A program made the position numbers and the translations under genes. DNA of 64,000 nt from JAGQVA01 sp033764335 (GTDB lineage: Bacteria; Bacteroidota; Bacteroidia; J057), in the NCBI GenBank assembly GCA_033764335.1, contig JANRJC010000020.1:62001-126000 (forward strand), read 5' to 3'. Shown one piece after another: positions 55,118-64,000 of this stretch; position 1 is the first letter of the stretch, and each line of letters starts with the position of its first letter. Under the pieces are notes generated by a model. The model did no database searches and was not told the origin of the DNA. It saw only the letters and a list, made by a program, of their open reading frames with translations.

Positions 55118-57425
55118 GATAAAAGTTGTTGTACATCAGGGTTTTCCCGGGAATTTCCATAAACACATCCGTATCCACCGGTCGTATTAAAAAAGACTCT
55201 GCCTCGGGAAACCGGTCTTTCAGCCAGAATTCAGCCCGATTGCCGGCGGCTTTCAACTGAAAAGTATATTCGACCATCATCCAATCTTTGTAAATGGTTT
55301 GTCCAAACATCGTCGCAATTTCCTGATAGTCAATCTGATTCCCCAGGCTGTCGTATTCTCGGTAAAAAAATCCGGGAAAACCTGATTGTTTCGGGTCAAT
55401 TTTCATCCACAGGGAAACATGCATTTTTTCTGCATAGGGAATGGTGTCATTAAATAACCCGAGGGGGTCGCTTTCACTTCCTTTGATCGTCGAAACACCA
55501 AAAGCCGTATCACCGCCCGAATCATACCCGTTGAAATACACCGGGCTTTCTTTCCGCGACCGGAATAGATTCCCTTCGGCAAAAAGCAGGATGTCTTTTT
55601 CCCTTGCGAAACGCGACTCCGCCGCTTTCCAGTGGGTAGCCAGGCTGTCGAGTTCGAGCCGATACAAGGCAAAACGGTCTTCCGGAGTGATTCTTACGGC
55701 TTTTTTCATCAGCCATTCTTCCCCCGGCGAAAGTTTTATACCCGACTCACATAAAATGAGCAGCGGCTTGCGGTTGGGATAATCGGCGAGAATGGTTTTT
55801 TCGATATAATCACCGCTGAAAAGCTGAATCAATTTTTGCGACTCCGAAATCGAAGTTCGCGACATACTGCCACAGGCGAGCGGAAGCCCGAGGTCAAAGG
55901 CCAATTTATATACACGGGCTGTCGTGGCATCCGAAGGTGGGTAAGGCACAAATTTTTCCGAACCGGTATTAAAAGAAGGAATGGGTAAAACGGCCTGGAA
56001 ATCACCGGGTTTCAAACCGGCATCGGCCAGCCATTTTCCAAAATCCGGCTCGGCATTGGCCAGTACGTTGTCGCCTTTGGTGTGCAATGCCACGTCTGCA
56101 TGAATTTTGATATGAAGCGCCGCTTCCCAAAGCCAGAAAAACAAAGCGATCACCACCATCCAAATCGCCGAAACACGTAACCCTTTTTGGGAAAATCGTC
56201 GGAAAATCAGGTAAAGATATACCGCAGCGTACACGGTAAAAGTGTAAAAAAACACCCAGGCAAAACGTCCCAGTGAACGGAATTGCCGCAGCGGCGTGAG
56301 TATATCCAGCAGCCATTCAAGGTTCCAGCGGAAGGGAAGAGCCATGGAAAAAAGCAGGATCAGAAAACCCGCCCAAAAGGCAACTGCCAGATCCCCCGGC
56401 AAAGCCGGCCACAACATCCGATTGTAGCGAAACTTCCAGCCGTAACGTATGGTCCGAAAAATCGTCATCACCCCGATTACCGTCGCCAGCATCCCTACGT
56501 ACGAAAATCCTTCCACCTGCGGGCGTGGCCCCGGGAAAAACCCATGCCAGCCATCCCATAGAGGTCCCTGAACAGGCAGAAAAACACTTTCCCAATAGGC
56601 CCGGTAATAAAAAAAACCCGAGGGGTTGTCCGGGCGGTCAGTCACACTGTCCGTGAGGGCCATCAGCGTCTGAAATATTAGCAAAGGCAAAACCAGACTC
56701 ATCCCGGTTTTAAGGAGAGCAGGAGTCAACTGCGAGCGAATTTTTCTTTGACTAAAAGAAAAAACAGCCATATAAGCCGTCGCAAACAGTACCCCCATCA
56801 GTAGGTAATACGCATGCACCCAGCCGGAAAGACTAATCGCCAGGATCACACCGGCAAAACCCCACCCGGGGCGAGGCCCGGCAGTCGCCCGGATCAGCAG
56901 CCACCAAAGCATCGGGATATAAACGGTATAGGCCAGCGCATAATGCCCGGCAAACCGGTGAACCTGGGGCGAAAGGCAGGCAATGATAATCGCAACGGGA
57001 ATGGCGTAAACTGCCGGCATCAGAAAATGCCGGAGAATTTTATACAAAAAGTACATACATCCCACAATTGCGCCCAGAATCAATCCATTCATAATTCCCA
57101 CAGCATAGTCTGCAATGGGGAAAACATGATTGTCCCAAAGATTAAGTAACCAGGATATAAGCGGCTGATTGTCAGTATAAAGAACATGCTCGCCGAAAGG
57201 ATAATTCATCCCCGAAAAACGCAGGCCGGTGTCGTATTTGAGATACCAGGCCGGAGTAAAATAATTTTTTAGCCCATCCTGAGATTGCCCCAGCAAAAAG
57301 TTATTGGGGTTACGCAGGATTCCCCGGAAGGCTTTATCCAGAATCAGGTAACCCAAACCCAGAAGGATCGGAACCGGAAGATATTTTGCAAACCTTTTCA
57401 CAACAGCTACTGAACTATGCGCCAA
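55107..57425 (-). CDS. Large membrane protein, GT-C/YfhO-like
   Basis: 772 residues. A first hydrophobic segment (about 15-30), then ten or more membrane helices up to residue 450, and a soluble extracytoplasmic part of about 320 residues. The loop after helix 1 (FTPAWYLKYDTGLRFSGMNYPFGEH) with charged and aromatic residues resembles GT-C glycosyltransferases and YfhO-like proteins that use lipid-linked sugars. The C-terminal part contains a beta-rich segment (NRAEFWLKDRFPEAESF). The start is either TTG at 57425 or GTG at 57401; no ATG lies upstream. Its coupling to the GT2 gene (11-base overlap) suggests the GT2 enzyme makes the polyprenyl donor that this protein uses, which is inference. 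Confidence 0.72.
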   Translation of the reverse strand: MAHSSVAVVKRFAKYLPVPILLGLGYLILDKAFRGILRNPNNFLLGQSQDGLKNYFTPAWYLKYDTGLRFSGMNYPFGEHVLYTDNQPLISWLLNLWDNHVFPIADYAVGIMNGLILGAIVGCMYFLYKILRHFLMPAVYAIPVAIIIACLSPQVHRFAGHYALAYTVYIPMLWWLLIRATAGPRPGWGFAGVILAISLSGWVHAYYLLMGVLFATAYMAVFSFSQRKIRSQLTPALLKTGMSLVLPLLIFQTLMALTDSVTDRPDNPSGFFYYRAYWESVFLPVQGPLWDGWHGFFPGPRPQVEGFSYVGMLATVIGVMTIFRTIRYGWKFRYNRMLWPALPGDLAVAFWAGFLILLFSMALPFRWNLEWLLDILTPLRQFRSLGRFAWVFFYTFTVYAAVYLYLIFRRFSQKGLRVSAIWMVVIALFFWLWEAALHIKIHADVALHTKGDNVLANAEPDFGKWLADAGLKPGDFQAVLPIPSFNTGSEKFVPYPPSDATTARVYKLAFDLGLPLACGSMSRTSISESQKLIQLFSGDYIEKTILADYPNRKPLLILCESGIKLSPGEEWLMKKAVRITPEDRFALYRLELDSLATHWKAAESRFAREKDILLFAEGNLFRSRKESPVYFNGYDSGGDTAFGVSTIKGSESDPLGLFNDTIPYAEKMHVSLWMKIDPKQSGFPGFFYREYDSLGNQIDYQEIATMFGQTIYKDWMMVEYTFQLKAAGNRAEFWLKDRFPEAESFLIRPVDTDVFMEIPGKTLMYNNFYLEH

Positions 57426-57621
57426 AAATAGTATTTATCTTCAAACAAACCTTTTTTGCGTCCACATAAAAAAACAATTCCCCAAAGGAAACGATGTCCG
57501 GAAAACCCCTTCAAGAATCAAATTCAAAGAGATGAGGGATTTTTTAAAAAAATTGTAAATTGTACTTCACTCCGGGTTATCTTCACAGCGGAGAAACACC
57601 ACTTTTACAAAACCGATCCAC

Positions 57622-58701
57622 ATGCGAATCAATTCCCTTCTCGAATTAGAAGCAAAATTCCTGAAACCGGAAACCAATAAAGGTTTTAAACTAGACCCCT
57701 TTTCCTTACCGGTACCGGGTGAAAATAATCTGACGCTGAATGCCATCCTTGCTTCGCGGAAAGACGGATACCGTGAATTTTACGAAAGTGAAAAAACGCC
57801 CAAAGATAAAGTCGTCATCCACTATACTGTAGGGCATATTTTGAGCGACATGACGACTCTTTCCCCAAAACCGCCCACCGGAAAAACGCGATTGAGTGTT
57901 GCTTATGTGATCGCAAGGGATGGCACGATTTATCAGCTATTTCCTTCCTATTACTGGTCATTCCATCTGGGGGAATCTGCTCTGGGGGGAAATAGTATCG
58001 GCAGCAAAAGTTCTGTTGCTATTGAGTTATCCAATTTTGGACCGCTTACCTTAAGCCCGGATAAAAAGACATTGGAAACCGCCTACTCTCGCAACGGTGG
58101 CAACCCGGTGGATACCTACTGTGCGCTCACCGATGCCGATCATTATTTTAAGCTGGACAAACCTTACCGGGGTTATCAGTATTTTGCAGCTCATACAGAC
58201 AAACAATACGACAGCCTGATCATCCTGCTTCGTTACCTAACGGCTACTTATCAGATTCCCCGAGAGTTTATAGAAGAAACCAAACGATTTGAGGCCACGC
58301 TGGAAAATGCTCAATTCTCCGGTATATCCACCCATGTCAATTTCCGTCCTACGGGCAAAACGGACATTGGTCCGGCCTTTGACTGGAAAAGAGTGATTGA
58401 TGGAGTAAAAGCAGCCCAATATCAGCCACTCGGTACCTTGAAGTTTGGCACTATGGCAGCTGCAGCTTCGGGTGGTGCAGCCGCAGCTTCGGGGTTAGCG
58501 AAAGCAGGTGTATTTGGGTCTTCTGCCGTTGCAGGACCTCCGCCTTCTAAATTTCCCGTTTTCCAAAATGAAGAAGAAATGGAAAAAGCGCTGATTCCGC
58601 CCGTTGCCAAATCCAGAGGCGGTTTTTTTGACGAAGACTTTGGCCCGGCACCCGAAGAAGAAATGGAGGTTGAATCGGAAAATCGGTTTTGGGTGGATTA
58701 A
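57622..58701 (+). CDS. N-acetylmuramoyl-L-alanine amidase-like protein without signal peptide
   Basis: 359 residues. An amidase_2/PGRP fold is seen: zinc ligand H67 in KVVIHYTVGH, YVIARDGTIYQLF, WSFHLGESALGG, SSVAIELSNFG and the late catalytic block H238 to D248 (THVNFRPTGKTDIG), with K246. It should cut the muramoyl-alanine bond in peptidoglycan. There is no signal peptide. The C-terminal 80 residues are an Ala/Gly-rich linker (near 280-305) and an acidic tail (PAPEEEMEVESENRFWVD). The lack of export signal suggests phage-derived lytic enzyme, secreted effector or delivered cargo, or intracellular recycling. Its flank is a 196-base A+T-rich gap. Confidence 0.82.
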   Translation: MRINSLLELEAKFLKPETNKGFKLDPFSLPVPGENNLTLNAILASRKDGYREFYESEKTPKDKVVIHYTVGHILSDMTTLSPKPPTGKTRLSVAYVIARDGTIYQLFPSYYWSFHLGESALGGNSIGSKSSVAIELSNFGPLTLSPDKKTLETAYSRNGGNPVDTYCALTDADHYFKLDKPYRGYQYFAAHTDKQYDSLIILLRYLTATYQIPREFIEETKRFEATLENAQFSGISTHVNFRPTGKTDIGPAFDWKRVIDGVKAAQYQPLGTLKFGTMAAAASGGAAAASGLAKAGVFGSSAVAGPPPSKFPVFQNEEEMEKALIPPVAKSRGGFFDEDFGPAPEEEMEVESENRFWVD

Positions 58702-58714
58702 CGGTTTTAATTCT

Positions 58715-60898
58715 TTAGCGAACAAATAACATTTCCCGGTATTTGGGCAAAGGCCAGTTTTCATCCGGTACAATCCCTTCCAACGCATCAATCTGGGTAC
58801 GTATCCGATCAAAAGCGGGCACAACACGCTCGGCATACGCTTGGGCTACCAAGCGGGTGGAAATAGACTTCCCTGCCATAACGCGGGCTTTCTTCATGTC
58901 TTCTACCGCCGTGACGACGGAATTGATGTGTTCGCCGAGTTTCTCGGCGAGTTTTTCCTGCGCCGACACCGCCGACACCGAAATGCCTGCACTGCGAGCG
59001 CGAAGAATATTTTCCAACAATACACCCTGATATTTTATCGCTACCGGCAACAGGCTGGTCATCGCCAGTTCTTCGATAATATCTGCCTCAATCCGCACCT
59101 TGTTCAGGTAGTTTTCGACCAATACCTCATGCCGGGCTTTAAGTTCTTCGCTGGAAAAAACACCGGTTTCGGTAAATAATTTTTTTACCTTCTCTTCCAG
59201 AAAGGCATCCAGGGCATGAGGGGTAAAACGAATATTTTTCAGGTTTCTTTTCAGGGCTGCTTTTTCCCATTCGGGGCTGTAACCGTCTCCTTCAAAACGG
59301 ATACTTTTACTGCTTTCGATATACTCCCGGATAATATCCAGAATAGCAGCCTCCTGTTTTCTGCCTCGGTTTACTTTGCCGTCCACTCGCTGTACAAAAT
59401 CCATAAGCTGCGCGGCTACAATGACGTTCAAAATCGTCATCGGAGCAGAGCTGTTGAGGGAAGAACCCGCAGCCCGAAACTCGAATTTATTTCCCGTAAA
59501 TGCGAAAGGAGAAGTGCGGTTTCGATCGGTATTGTCAATTAGCAGTTCAGGTATTTCACCGATCCCCAAATGCATAAGTTCGCTGACATTCTCGTTTTTT
59601 TTGCGGCGGGGAGGGTTTTCGATATCATTCAGCACACGGGTAAGCTGACTTCCAATAAAGACCGAAATAATTGCCGGTGGAGCTTCACTCGCTCCCAATC
59701 GGTGGTCATTGCCGGGAGAGGCAATACTGGCCCGGAGGATGTCTGCATATTCATATACCGCTTTAATAACCGCCACAAAAAAGGTCAGGAACATGAGGTT
59801 TTCCTTCGGATTAGACCCGGGGGCCAGAAGATTTTTCCCGGTATCGGTCATCAGCGACCAGTTGTTGTGTTTACCGGAGCCGTTCATTCCGGCAAAAGGT
59901 TTTTCGTGAAGAAGAGCCGACAAGTTGTGTTTACGTGCCGTGCGGTCAATCAAATCCATGACCATAAGACCATGGTCAACGGCTACATTGAGATTTTCAA
60001 ACTGGGGGGTGCATTCAAACTGAGCGGGAGCTACTTCATTATGCCGGGTACGCAGGGGGATCCCATGTCGGTGGCATTCCTGTTCGAGTTCGTTCATAAA
60101 GGCAAATACCCGTTCAGGAATGGAGCCGAAATAGTGGTCATCCAGTTGTTGTCCTCGTGCAGAAGCCGCACCGAAAACCGTGCGTCCGGTAAGGATAAGG
60201 TCGGGGCGGAGGTCATAAAAACTGCGATCTATAAGAAAATACTCCTGCTCTATTCCCAATGTAGGATAAACACGACGCACTTTGCGGTCGAAATAACGAC
60301 ATACTTCGGTTGCGGCTTTGTCCAGCAGACGGATAGACCGCAGAAGGGGAATTTTGTAGTCAAGAGCCTGACCCGTGTAGGAGACAAATATAGTCGGAAT
60401 GCAGAGCGTTTTTCCGTAAGTAGTCTCAAAGATAAATACCGGAGAACTACAATCCCAGGCTGTATAACCGCGTGCCTCAAACGTAGTGCGAAGGCCTCCG
60501 CTGGGGAAAGAAGAAGCATCAGGCTCCTGTTGCCGGAGTTCTTCACCAGAAAATTTGTCTATAGGTTCGCCATCCGAGATTTCGAGAAAGGAGTCGTGTT
60601 TTTCCGCGGTACGCCCCGTAAGCGGTTGAAACCAATGGGTAAAGTGAGTAGCACCTTTGTCGAGCGACCAGGATTTGATGGCATTAGCGACGGGGTCGGC
60701 GATTTTACGGTCGAGCGTCTGGCCCTGTTCGATACTATCTTTGAGCGACTTATATACCTCTTCGGAGAGGTACTGTTTCATTTTTGTGCGTGTAAAAACA
60801 TTTTCAGCGAATAGTTCGCTGGGCCGCCGGGACTGGTCGGTCGGCGGCATGGGAGCGCGGGTTTGAATCAGGTTAAGAGCCTTAAAACGCGGATTCAT
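58715..60898 (-). CDS. glnN: Glutamine synthetase type III
   Basis: 727 residues, the length of type III glutamine synthetases, which make glutamine from glutamate, ammonia and ATP and are typical of Bacteroidota and cyanobacteria. The visible motifs are LDKGATHFTHWFQPLTG, EQEYFLID, GIPLRTRHNEVAPAQFE (substrate), NGSGKHNNWSLM and NRTSPFAFTGNKFEFRAAGS. The helical C-terminus, from about 540, is the family-specific part (IIEELAMTSLLPVAIKYQ). The open frame on the opposite strand (59570-60814) is its shadow. It begins four bases after the stop of the reductase gene upstream, so they form an operon. Confidence 0.96.
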   Translation of the reverse strand: MNPRFKALNLIQTRAPMPPTDQSRRPSELFAENVFTRTKMKQYLSEEVYKSLKDSIEQGQTLDRKIADPVANAIKSWSLDKGATHFTHWFQPLTGRTAEKHDSFLEISDGEPIDKFSGEELRQQEPDASSFPSGGLRTTFEARGYTAWDCSSPVFIFETTYGKTLCIPTIFVSYTGQALDYKIPLLRSIRLLDKAATEVCRYFDRKVRRVYPTLGIEQEYFLIDRSFYDLRPDLILTGRTVFGAASARGQQLDDHYFGSIPERVFAFMNELEQECHRHGIPLRTRHNEVAPAQFECTPQFENLNVAVDHGLMVMDLIDRTARKHNLSALLHEKPFAGMNGSGKHNNWSLMTDTGKNLLAPGSNPKENLMFLTFFVAVIKAVYEYADILRASIASPGNDHRLGASEAPPAIISVFIGSQLTRVLNDIENPPRRKKNENVSELMHLGIGEIPELLIDNTDRNRTSPFAFTGNKFEFRAAGSSLNSSAPMTILNVIVAAQLMDFVQRVDGKVNRGRKQEAAILDIIREYIESSKSIRFEGDGYSPEWEKAALKRNLKNIRFTPHALDAFLEEKVKKLFTETGVFSSEELKARHEVLVENYLNKVRIEADIIEELAMTSLLPVAIKYQGVLLENILRARSAGISVSAVSAQEKLAEKLGEHINSVVTAVEDMKKARVMAGKSISTRLVAQAYAERVVPAFDRIRTQIDALEGIVPDENWPLPKYREMLFVR

Positions 60899-60902
60899 AC
60901 GC

Positions 60903-61538
60903 CTAGTCGCGCTTCAGGAGTTTAAAAGCGATTTCACTTCCCATACCCAGATTATACCCGAGACGGATAATCAAGACGGCCATCGGTTCGAGGAGGCGTG
61001 CACTGCTCAGCGGGCCACAGTCCACGGGTTCAAAACCCGTTGCTTCGATCAGCCGGGCAACCGAGGCTTTGGCAGCGGCATCATCTCCGCAGAAAAACAT
61101 CGAAGCGTCGTTGGGACCAAAGTAGGGGCCATCGGCGATATGGTGAGCAAAAGCCGTATTATAGGCCTTTATGACCTTGGCTTCCGGAATCATGCGCGCG
61201 ATTTGTTCAGCGGCGGAGGTGGTAAAACCGATGGCGAGTTCCGCCGGGTTTCCCATAATCACCGGGTTAGTACAGTCCACGACGATTTTGCCGCGGTAAG
61301 AATCCGTATTTCGAAGTACCTCCTCTACAGATTTGTAGGGCACCGCGAGAAATACGATTTCTCCGTAGTGAATGGCGTTTGCAACCGAGCCGCCGGTAGC
61401 ATTATGCTCCATCTGACCCGCCGCTTCGTTGGCCGAAGCCAGGGACTGGGAGGCAAACATGACTTTATAACCTTTTCGGGTCAGGGCTTTTCCGAGTGAA
61501 AGCCCGATTTTTCCGGTTCCGATAATACCTACTTTCAT
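60903..61538 (-). CDS. F420-dependent-type NADP oxidoreductase-like protein
   Basis: 211 residues with an N-terminal Rossmann fold (VGIIGTGKIGLSLGKAL) and NADP-binding context (FASQS). VDCTNPVI, FLAVPYKSVEEVL, AYNTAFAHHIADGPYF and FCGDDAAAKASVARLIEATG match the NADPH-dependent F420 reductase/NADP oxidoreductase family. Many such proteins do not use F420, so the cofactor partner is unknown. It is upstream of glnN by four bases, which suggests co-expression, but no metabolic link is evident. Confidence 0.83.
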   Translation of the reverse strand: MKVGIIGTGKIGLSLGKALTRKGYKVMFASQSLASANEAAGQMEHNATGGSVANAIHYGEIVFLAVPYKSVEEVLRNTDSYRGKIVVDCTNPVIMGNPAELAIGFTTSAAEQIARMIPEAKVIKAYNTAFAHHIADGPYFGPNDASMFFCGDDAAAKASVARLIEATGFEPVDCGPLSSARLLEPMAVLIIRLGYNLGMGSEIAFKLLKRD

Positions 61539-61598
61539 AAATTTGGGTTCTAATCGCTAAAGGATAAATATAGCGGGGAATGATTGATTTTTGAAATA

Positions 61599-62240
61599 CT
61601 AAAGATTTAAAGGGTGAGCAATTGCCGCTCTTTTTTTCAGAAATTTATTTTCCGTCATTTCTTGGGTAATAAAATCGGCCACATCCTCCACCGAAACTTC
61701 GTTTCGTGTGCGGGAAGGATAATAATCCGCCCGGACGACGTATTTGCCGGTTCTTTCTCCATTATGCATAAAAGCCGGAGCCACAAGCGTCCAGTCGAGA
61801 TCACTTGCTCGTAAAAGCTCATACACACGCTGGTGATCCAGCGAAATATTCTGAAGGTTGGGCGGAAAACTAAGGCTTTCCATGATAAGCAAATCCTCGG
61901 TTTCCTGCAAAATACCGGCTCCGGTAATGGTAATAAGCCGCTTCACCCCTCTTCGCTGCATCACACCGATGATATTCCGAATGCCCGTGGAAAGCAGGGT
62001 AATCGGCCCGCTAAACTGGCGAATGCCAATGACGGAAAGCACGATGTCCTGACCGGCCACGCCGGCATCAATTAGGGAGGGATACAATACATCGCCGGTA
62101 ATCAGCGAAAGATTCGGATGCTGGACGGGGTAATCTTCCATATTACGGGCAAAGGCGGTCACTTCATGGCCTTTCTCCAGTGAGTATTCGACGAGCAACC
62201 TTCCAGCCCTGCCTGTTGCTCCGATGACGAGAATTTTCAT
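61599..62240 (-). CDS. NAD(P)-binding SDR-type protein
   Basis: The ATG at 62240 gives 213 residues (MKILVIGATGRAGRLLVEYS); the longer GTG frame is unnecessary. The N-terminus has the TGxxGxxG motif (GATGRAGR) of NmrA/SDR atypical proteins, and ITGDVLYPS, VLSVIGIRQFSGP and MQRRGVKRLITITGAGIL follow. Members act as NAD(P)-dependent reductases or redox sensors. There is a 60-base gap to the reductase gene and 71 bases to the BioD-like gene. Confidence 0.82.
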   Translation of the reverse strand: MKILVIGATGRAGRLLVEYSLEKGHEVTAFARNMEDYPVQHPNLSLITGDVLYPSLIDAGVAGQDIVLSVIGIRQFSGPITLLSTGIRNIIGVMQRRGVKRLITITGAGILQETEDLLIMESLSFPPNLQNISLDHQRVYELLRASDLDWTLVAPAFMHNGERTGKYVVRADYYPSRTRNEVSVEDVADFITQEMTENKFLKKRAAIAHPLNL

Positions 62241-62311
62241 GTAAAAATGTTCCTGTAATTTCCCGGTTAAATTTTGCGCTAAATAAACAAAAACCACTCA
62301 TATAAAACCAG

Positions 62312-63412
62312 TTATACCCCGAGAGATTGCATAATCGGGGAAAGATTTATATGGCTTTTAAATAGTTCAATGGCTTTTCGGACTTTCCACGGTGTGCGAG
62401 TATTGATTTTGACCTCAATTCGGGAGATTTTCATCACCACTTCGTAGGTATCCATCATGGAACGGAGAACGGGAATTTTATGTTTTTCAAAATACTCCAC
62501 GTATTCTTCCGGGGGTTCCCCTTCGCCTGTAATGATAATTCCGCTGAGGGGGGATTCGTCGGTATCCATCAGACGGGTTACCTGCCAGAGTTTGCGAAGA
62601 GCGTCATCGAGGCGTTTTACACTCACCACCAACAACTGATTGTTAAAATTTTTCAGTCGGGTCAGGTCTATAAGCGAACCTGCAATGATGTCTTTGACCT
62701 TATTGTCCAGATAACCTTCGTTTTGAGTTACGGTTGCGCCAATCCCTTTTGCAATGGTGCGCATGATGATCAAACCCAGTTCTTCTTCGTAGGGCAAAAT
62801 TCCCAGTAGCGGTATGCCTCGTTCGTTTAATACTTTCCCGACGTAATACTGGATTTTTTCGATTTTGGAAGGCATGGCTTTATTGACAATCACGCCGATA
62901 ATCGGGATTTTTTTCTGTTCAAAAACCGACAAATTAAGATCCAGCGAGTCAATGGTTTTGCCGATGCCTGCTTCCACCACCATGATCAGTCCGGCGCGAA
63001 GAAGTTTGGCCACTTTTGCATTGGAAAGCCCCACAACACTTCCCACTCCCGGATGTCCGGTTCCTTCATAGACCATTACATCGTAGTTTTGGTTGAGGAT
63101 TTTGGAAGCCTTGAGGATGCGGTTCCCAAAATTGTACTGCCCCGGATTGTCAATATATGCCGTTGTAGCACCATCACCCAAAATCACCGGACTGTGCAAT
63201 TCCGGAACCAGGTCAAAACCCATAAAAGTCGAAAATAGCAGGGCATCCTTATCTGCCCGGCTGGGGCCTACGTCTATATACTGCTGCCCAACCGGTTTAC
63301 AATATCCTACATTTAGTCCCGTGTCCTTTAGCGTAGCCAGAAGTCCGAGCGTGGAAGTGGTTTTTCCTACATGCTGACTGGTAGCGGCAACATAAATCTG
63401 CTTGGAAAACAT
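62312..63412 (-). CDS. BioD-like P-loop protein with DRTGG domain
   Basis: 366 residues. Residues 1-200 are a dethiobiotin-synthetase-like SIMIBI domain: Walker A AATSQHVGKTTS (K17), GYCKPVGQQYID, VMVYEGTGHPGVGSVVGL and IGVIVNKAMPSKIEK. The C-terminal half, from about 205, resembles the DRTGG domain found in the N-terminal part of phosphotransacetylases (Pta). The pair of domains without the catalytic Pta part is a known regulatory arrangement. A function in biotin synthesis is unlikely. It is 19 bases downstream of the aldose epimerase gene. Confidence 0.82.
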   Translation of the reverse strand: MFSKQIYVAATSQHVGKTTSTLGLLATLKDTGLNVGYCKPVGQQYIDVGPSRADKDALLFSTFMGFDLVPELHSPVILGDGATTAYIDNPGQYNFGNRILKASKILNQNYDVMVYEGTGHPGVGSVVGLSNAKVAKLLRAGLIMVVEAGIGKTIDSLDLNLSVFEQKKIPIIGVIVNKAMPSKIEKIQYYVGKVLNERGIPLLGILPYEEELGLIIMRTIAKGIGATVTQNEGYLDNKVKDIIAGSLIDLTRLKNFNNQLLVVSVKRLDDALRKLWQVTRLMDTDESPLSGIIITGEGEPPEEYVEYFEKHKIPVLRSMMDTYEVVMKISRIEVKINTRTPWKVRKAIELFKSHINLSPIMQSLGV

Positions 63413-63431
63413 AGGATAAATGAGTTAAGAT

Positions 63432-64000
63432 TTATTTTTCGATGCTAAAAGCGTAAACCGTTGTGCTGCGAAAAACCTCTCCCGGCTTCAGGATCGTTGA
63501 AGGAAATCCGGGTTGATTGGGCGAATCGGGAAAATGTTGAGTTTCAAGGCAAAAACCCGCACGGTTTTGATAGGTAATGCCGTATTTCCCCGGCTTTCGG
63601 CCCTGAAGGTAGTTGGCAGTATAAAACTGCACTCCGGGTTCGGTGGTAAACACTTCCATCACACGGCCGCTTTGTTTTTCGACTACTTTGGCAACCGCTA
63701 CCAGCCCTTCGGACTGTCGGTTTACCACGTAATTGTGGTCATAACCATTGCCAAACCGGATTTGTTCATCGCTGCTGTTTATCCGCAAACCGATAGGCAT
63801 GGCATGGGAAAAATCGAGCGGGGAACCTTTCACCGGGCGAATTTCTCCGGTGGGAATCATTACCTCATTTACCGGGGTAAAATGATCGGCAAACAACTGA
63901 ATTTCGTGATCGAGAATGGAGGTAAGGCCACAGTCTTTGAGGTTGAAAAACGCATGGTTGGTCAGGTTGATTACGGTTGTTTTGTCGGTTACGGCTTCGT
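63432..64000 (-). CDS. galM: Aldose 1-epimerase, 5' end off the window
   Basis: The open frame runs from the stop at 63432 through the window edge, so only about the C-terminal 189 residues are visible. It contains VINLTNHAFFNLK (catalytic histidine of the mutarotase fold), LFADHFTPVNEVMIPTGEI, YDHNYVVNR and VFTTEPGVQFYTANYLQG, followed by the QTGFCLETQHFPDSPN-like block (FCLETQHFPDSPNQPGFPST). The substrate is beta- or alpha-aldoses such as galactose or glucose. The inner ATG at 63896 is not the true start. Confidence 0.93.
   Translation of the reverse strand, partial: EAVTDKTTVINLTNHAFFNLKDCGLTSILDHEIQLFADHFTPVNEVMIPTGEIRPVKGSPLDFSHAMPIGLRINSSDEQIRFGNGYDHNYVVNRQSEGLVAVAKVVEKQSGRVMEVFTTEPGVQFYTANYLQGRKPGKYGITYQNRAGFCLETQHFPDSPNQPGFPSTILKPGEVFRSTTVYAFSIEK

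Noticed and set aside
59570..60814. Long plus-strand open frame of 414 codons
   Set aside because: It lies wholly inside glnN on the other strand, has a basic, low-complexity translation and shows no domain; the minus-strand glutamine synthetase motifs are unmistakable.

Overview
The window comes from a chromosome of a Bacteroidota bacterium, most likely in the Saprospiria (Lewinella/Haliscomenobacter-like). The reasons are: several secreted proteins end in type IX secretion (T9SS) sorting domains of the 'VFPNP..G' kind; starts lack Shine-Dalgarno sequences; two TAnnTTTG-type promoter boxes are present; the glutamine synthetase is type III; and there is a long orphan helical protein of a kind I associate with this group. 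No tRNA, rRNA, CRISPR array, transposase or phage structural gene was seen. Coding density is high and no gap between genes exceeds about 250 bases.

Layout. 1-5.9 kb: partial unknown gene, a cystathionine gamma-synthase/lyase family enzyme, an EcsC-family protein, a penicillin-binding-protein-like serine hydrolase and a Tat-exported alpha/beta hydrolase. 5.9-12.2 kb (minus strand): an SGNH-like protein and MBOAT O-acyltransferase pair, an ABC exporter whose nucleotide-binding domain has lost its catalytic motifs, a DUF1611 P-loop protein and a DUF2490 outer-membrane protein with an Asp/Asn-rich insert. 12.4-17.7 kb: a two-gene secreted unit (multidomain subtilisin plus small T9SS cargo) closed by a strong terminator. 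17.9-21.3 kb: an orphan helical protein, a second DUF1611 paralogue and an amidohydrolase lacking its central part.

21.4-35.6 kb is the most interesting region. A 1462-residue membrane Ser/Thr kinase faces a tight minus-strand operon. In transcription order the operon encodes a vWA-like lipoprotein, a three-helix membrane protein, a tubulin/FtsZ-like GTPase-fold protein, a 1153-residue Hsp70/actin-like ATPase, a PP2C phosphatase and a second, divergent Hsp70/actin-like protein. Together they look like an envelope-spanning phospho-signalling and cytoskeletal module that I cannot match to a named system.

35.6-48.6 kb: secreted M43 metalloprotease, fused 2-oxoacid dehydrogenase E1, Asp-box beta-propeller protein, lamin-tail-domain protein and a GH2 glycosidase. 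48.7-51.7 kb: an overlapping AAA-type ATPase/TPR gene pair. 51.8-64 kb: threonine aldolase, PspC/zinc-ribbon protein, an M48-like protein with a broken zinc motif, two envelope glycan genes (GT2 and GT-C-like), an unsecreted amidase, glutamine synthetase III with a dinucleotide-binding reductase, an SDR-type protein, a BioD-like/DRTGG protein and a partial aldose 1-epimerase.
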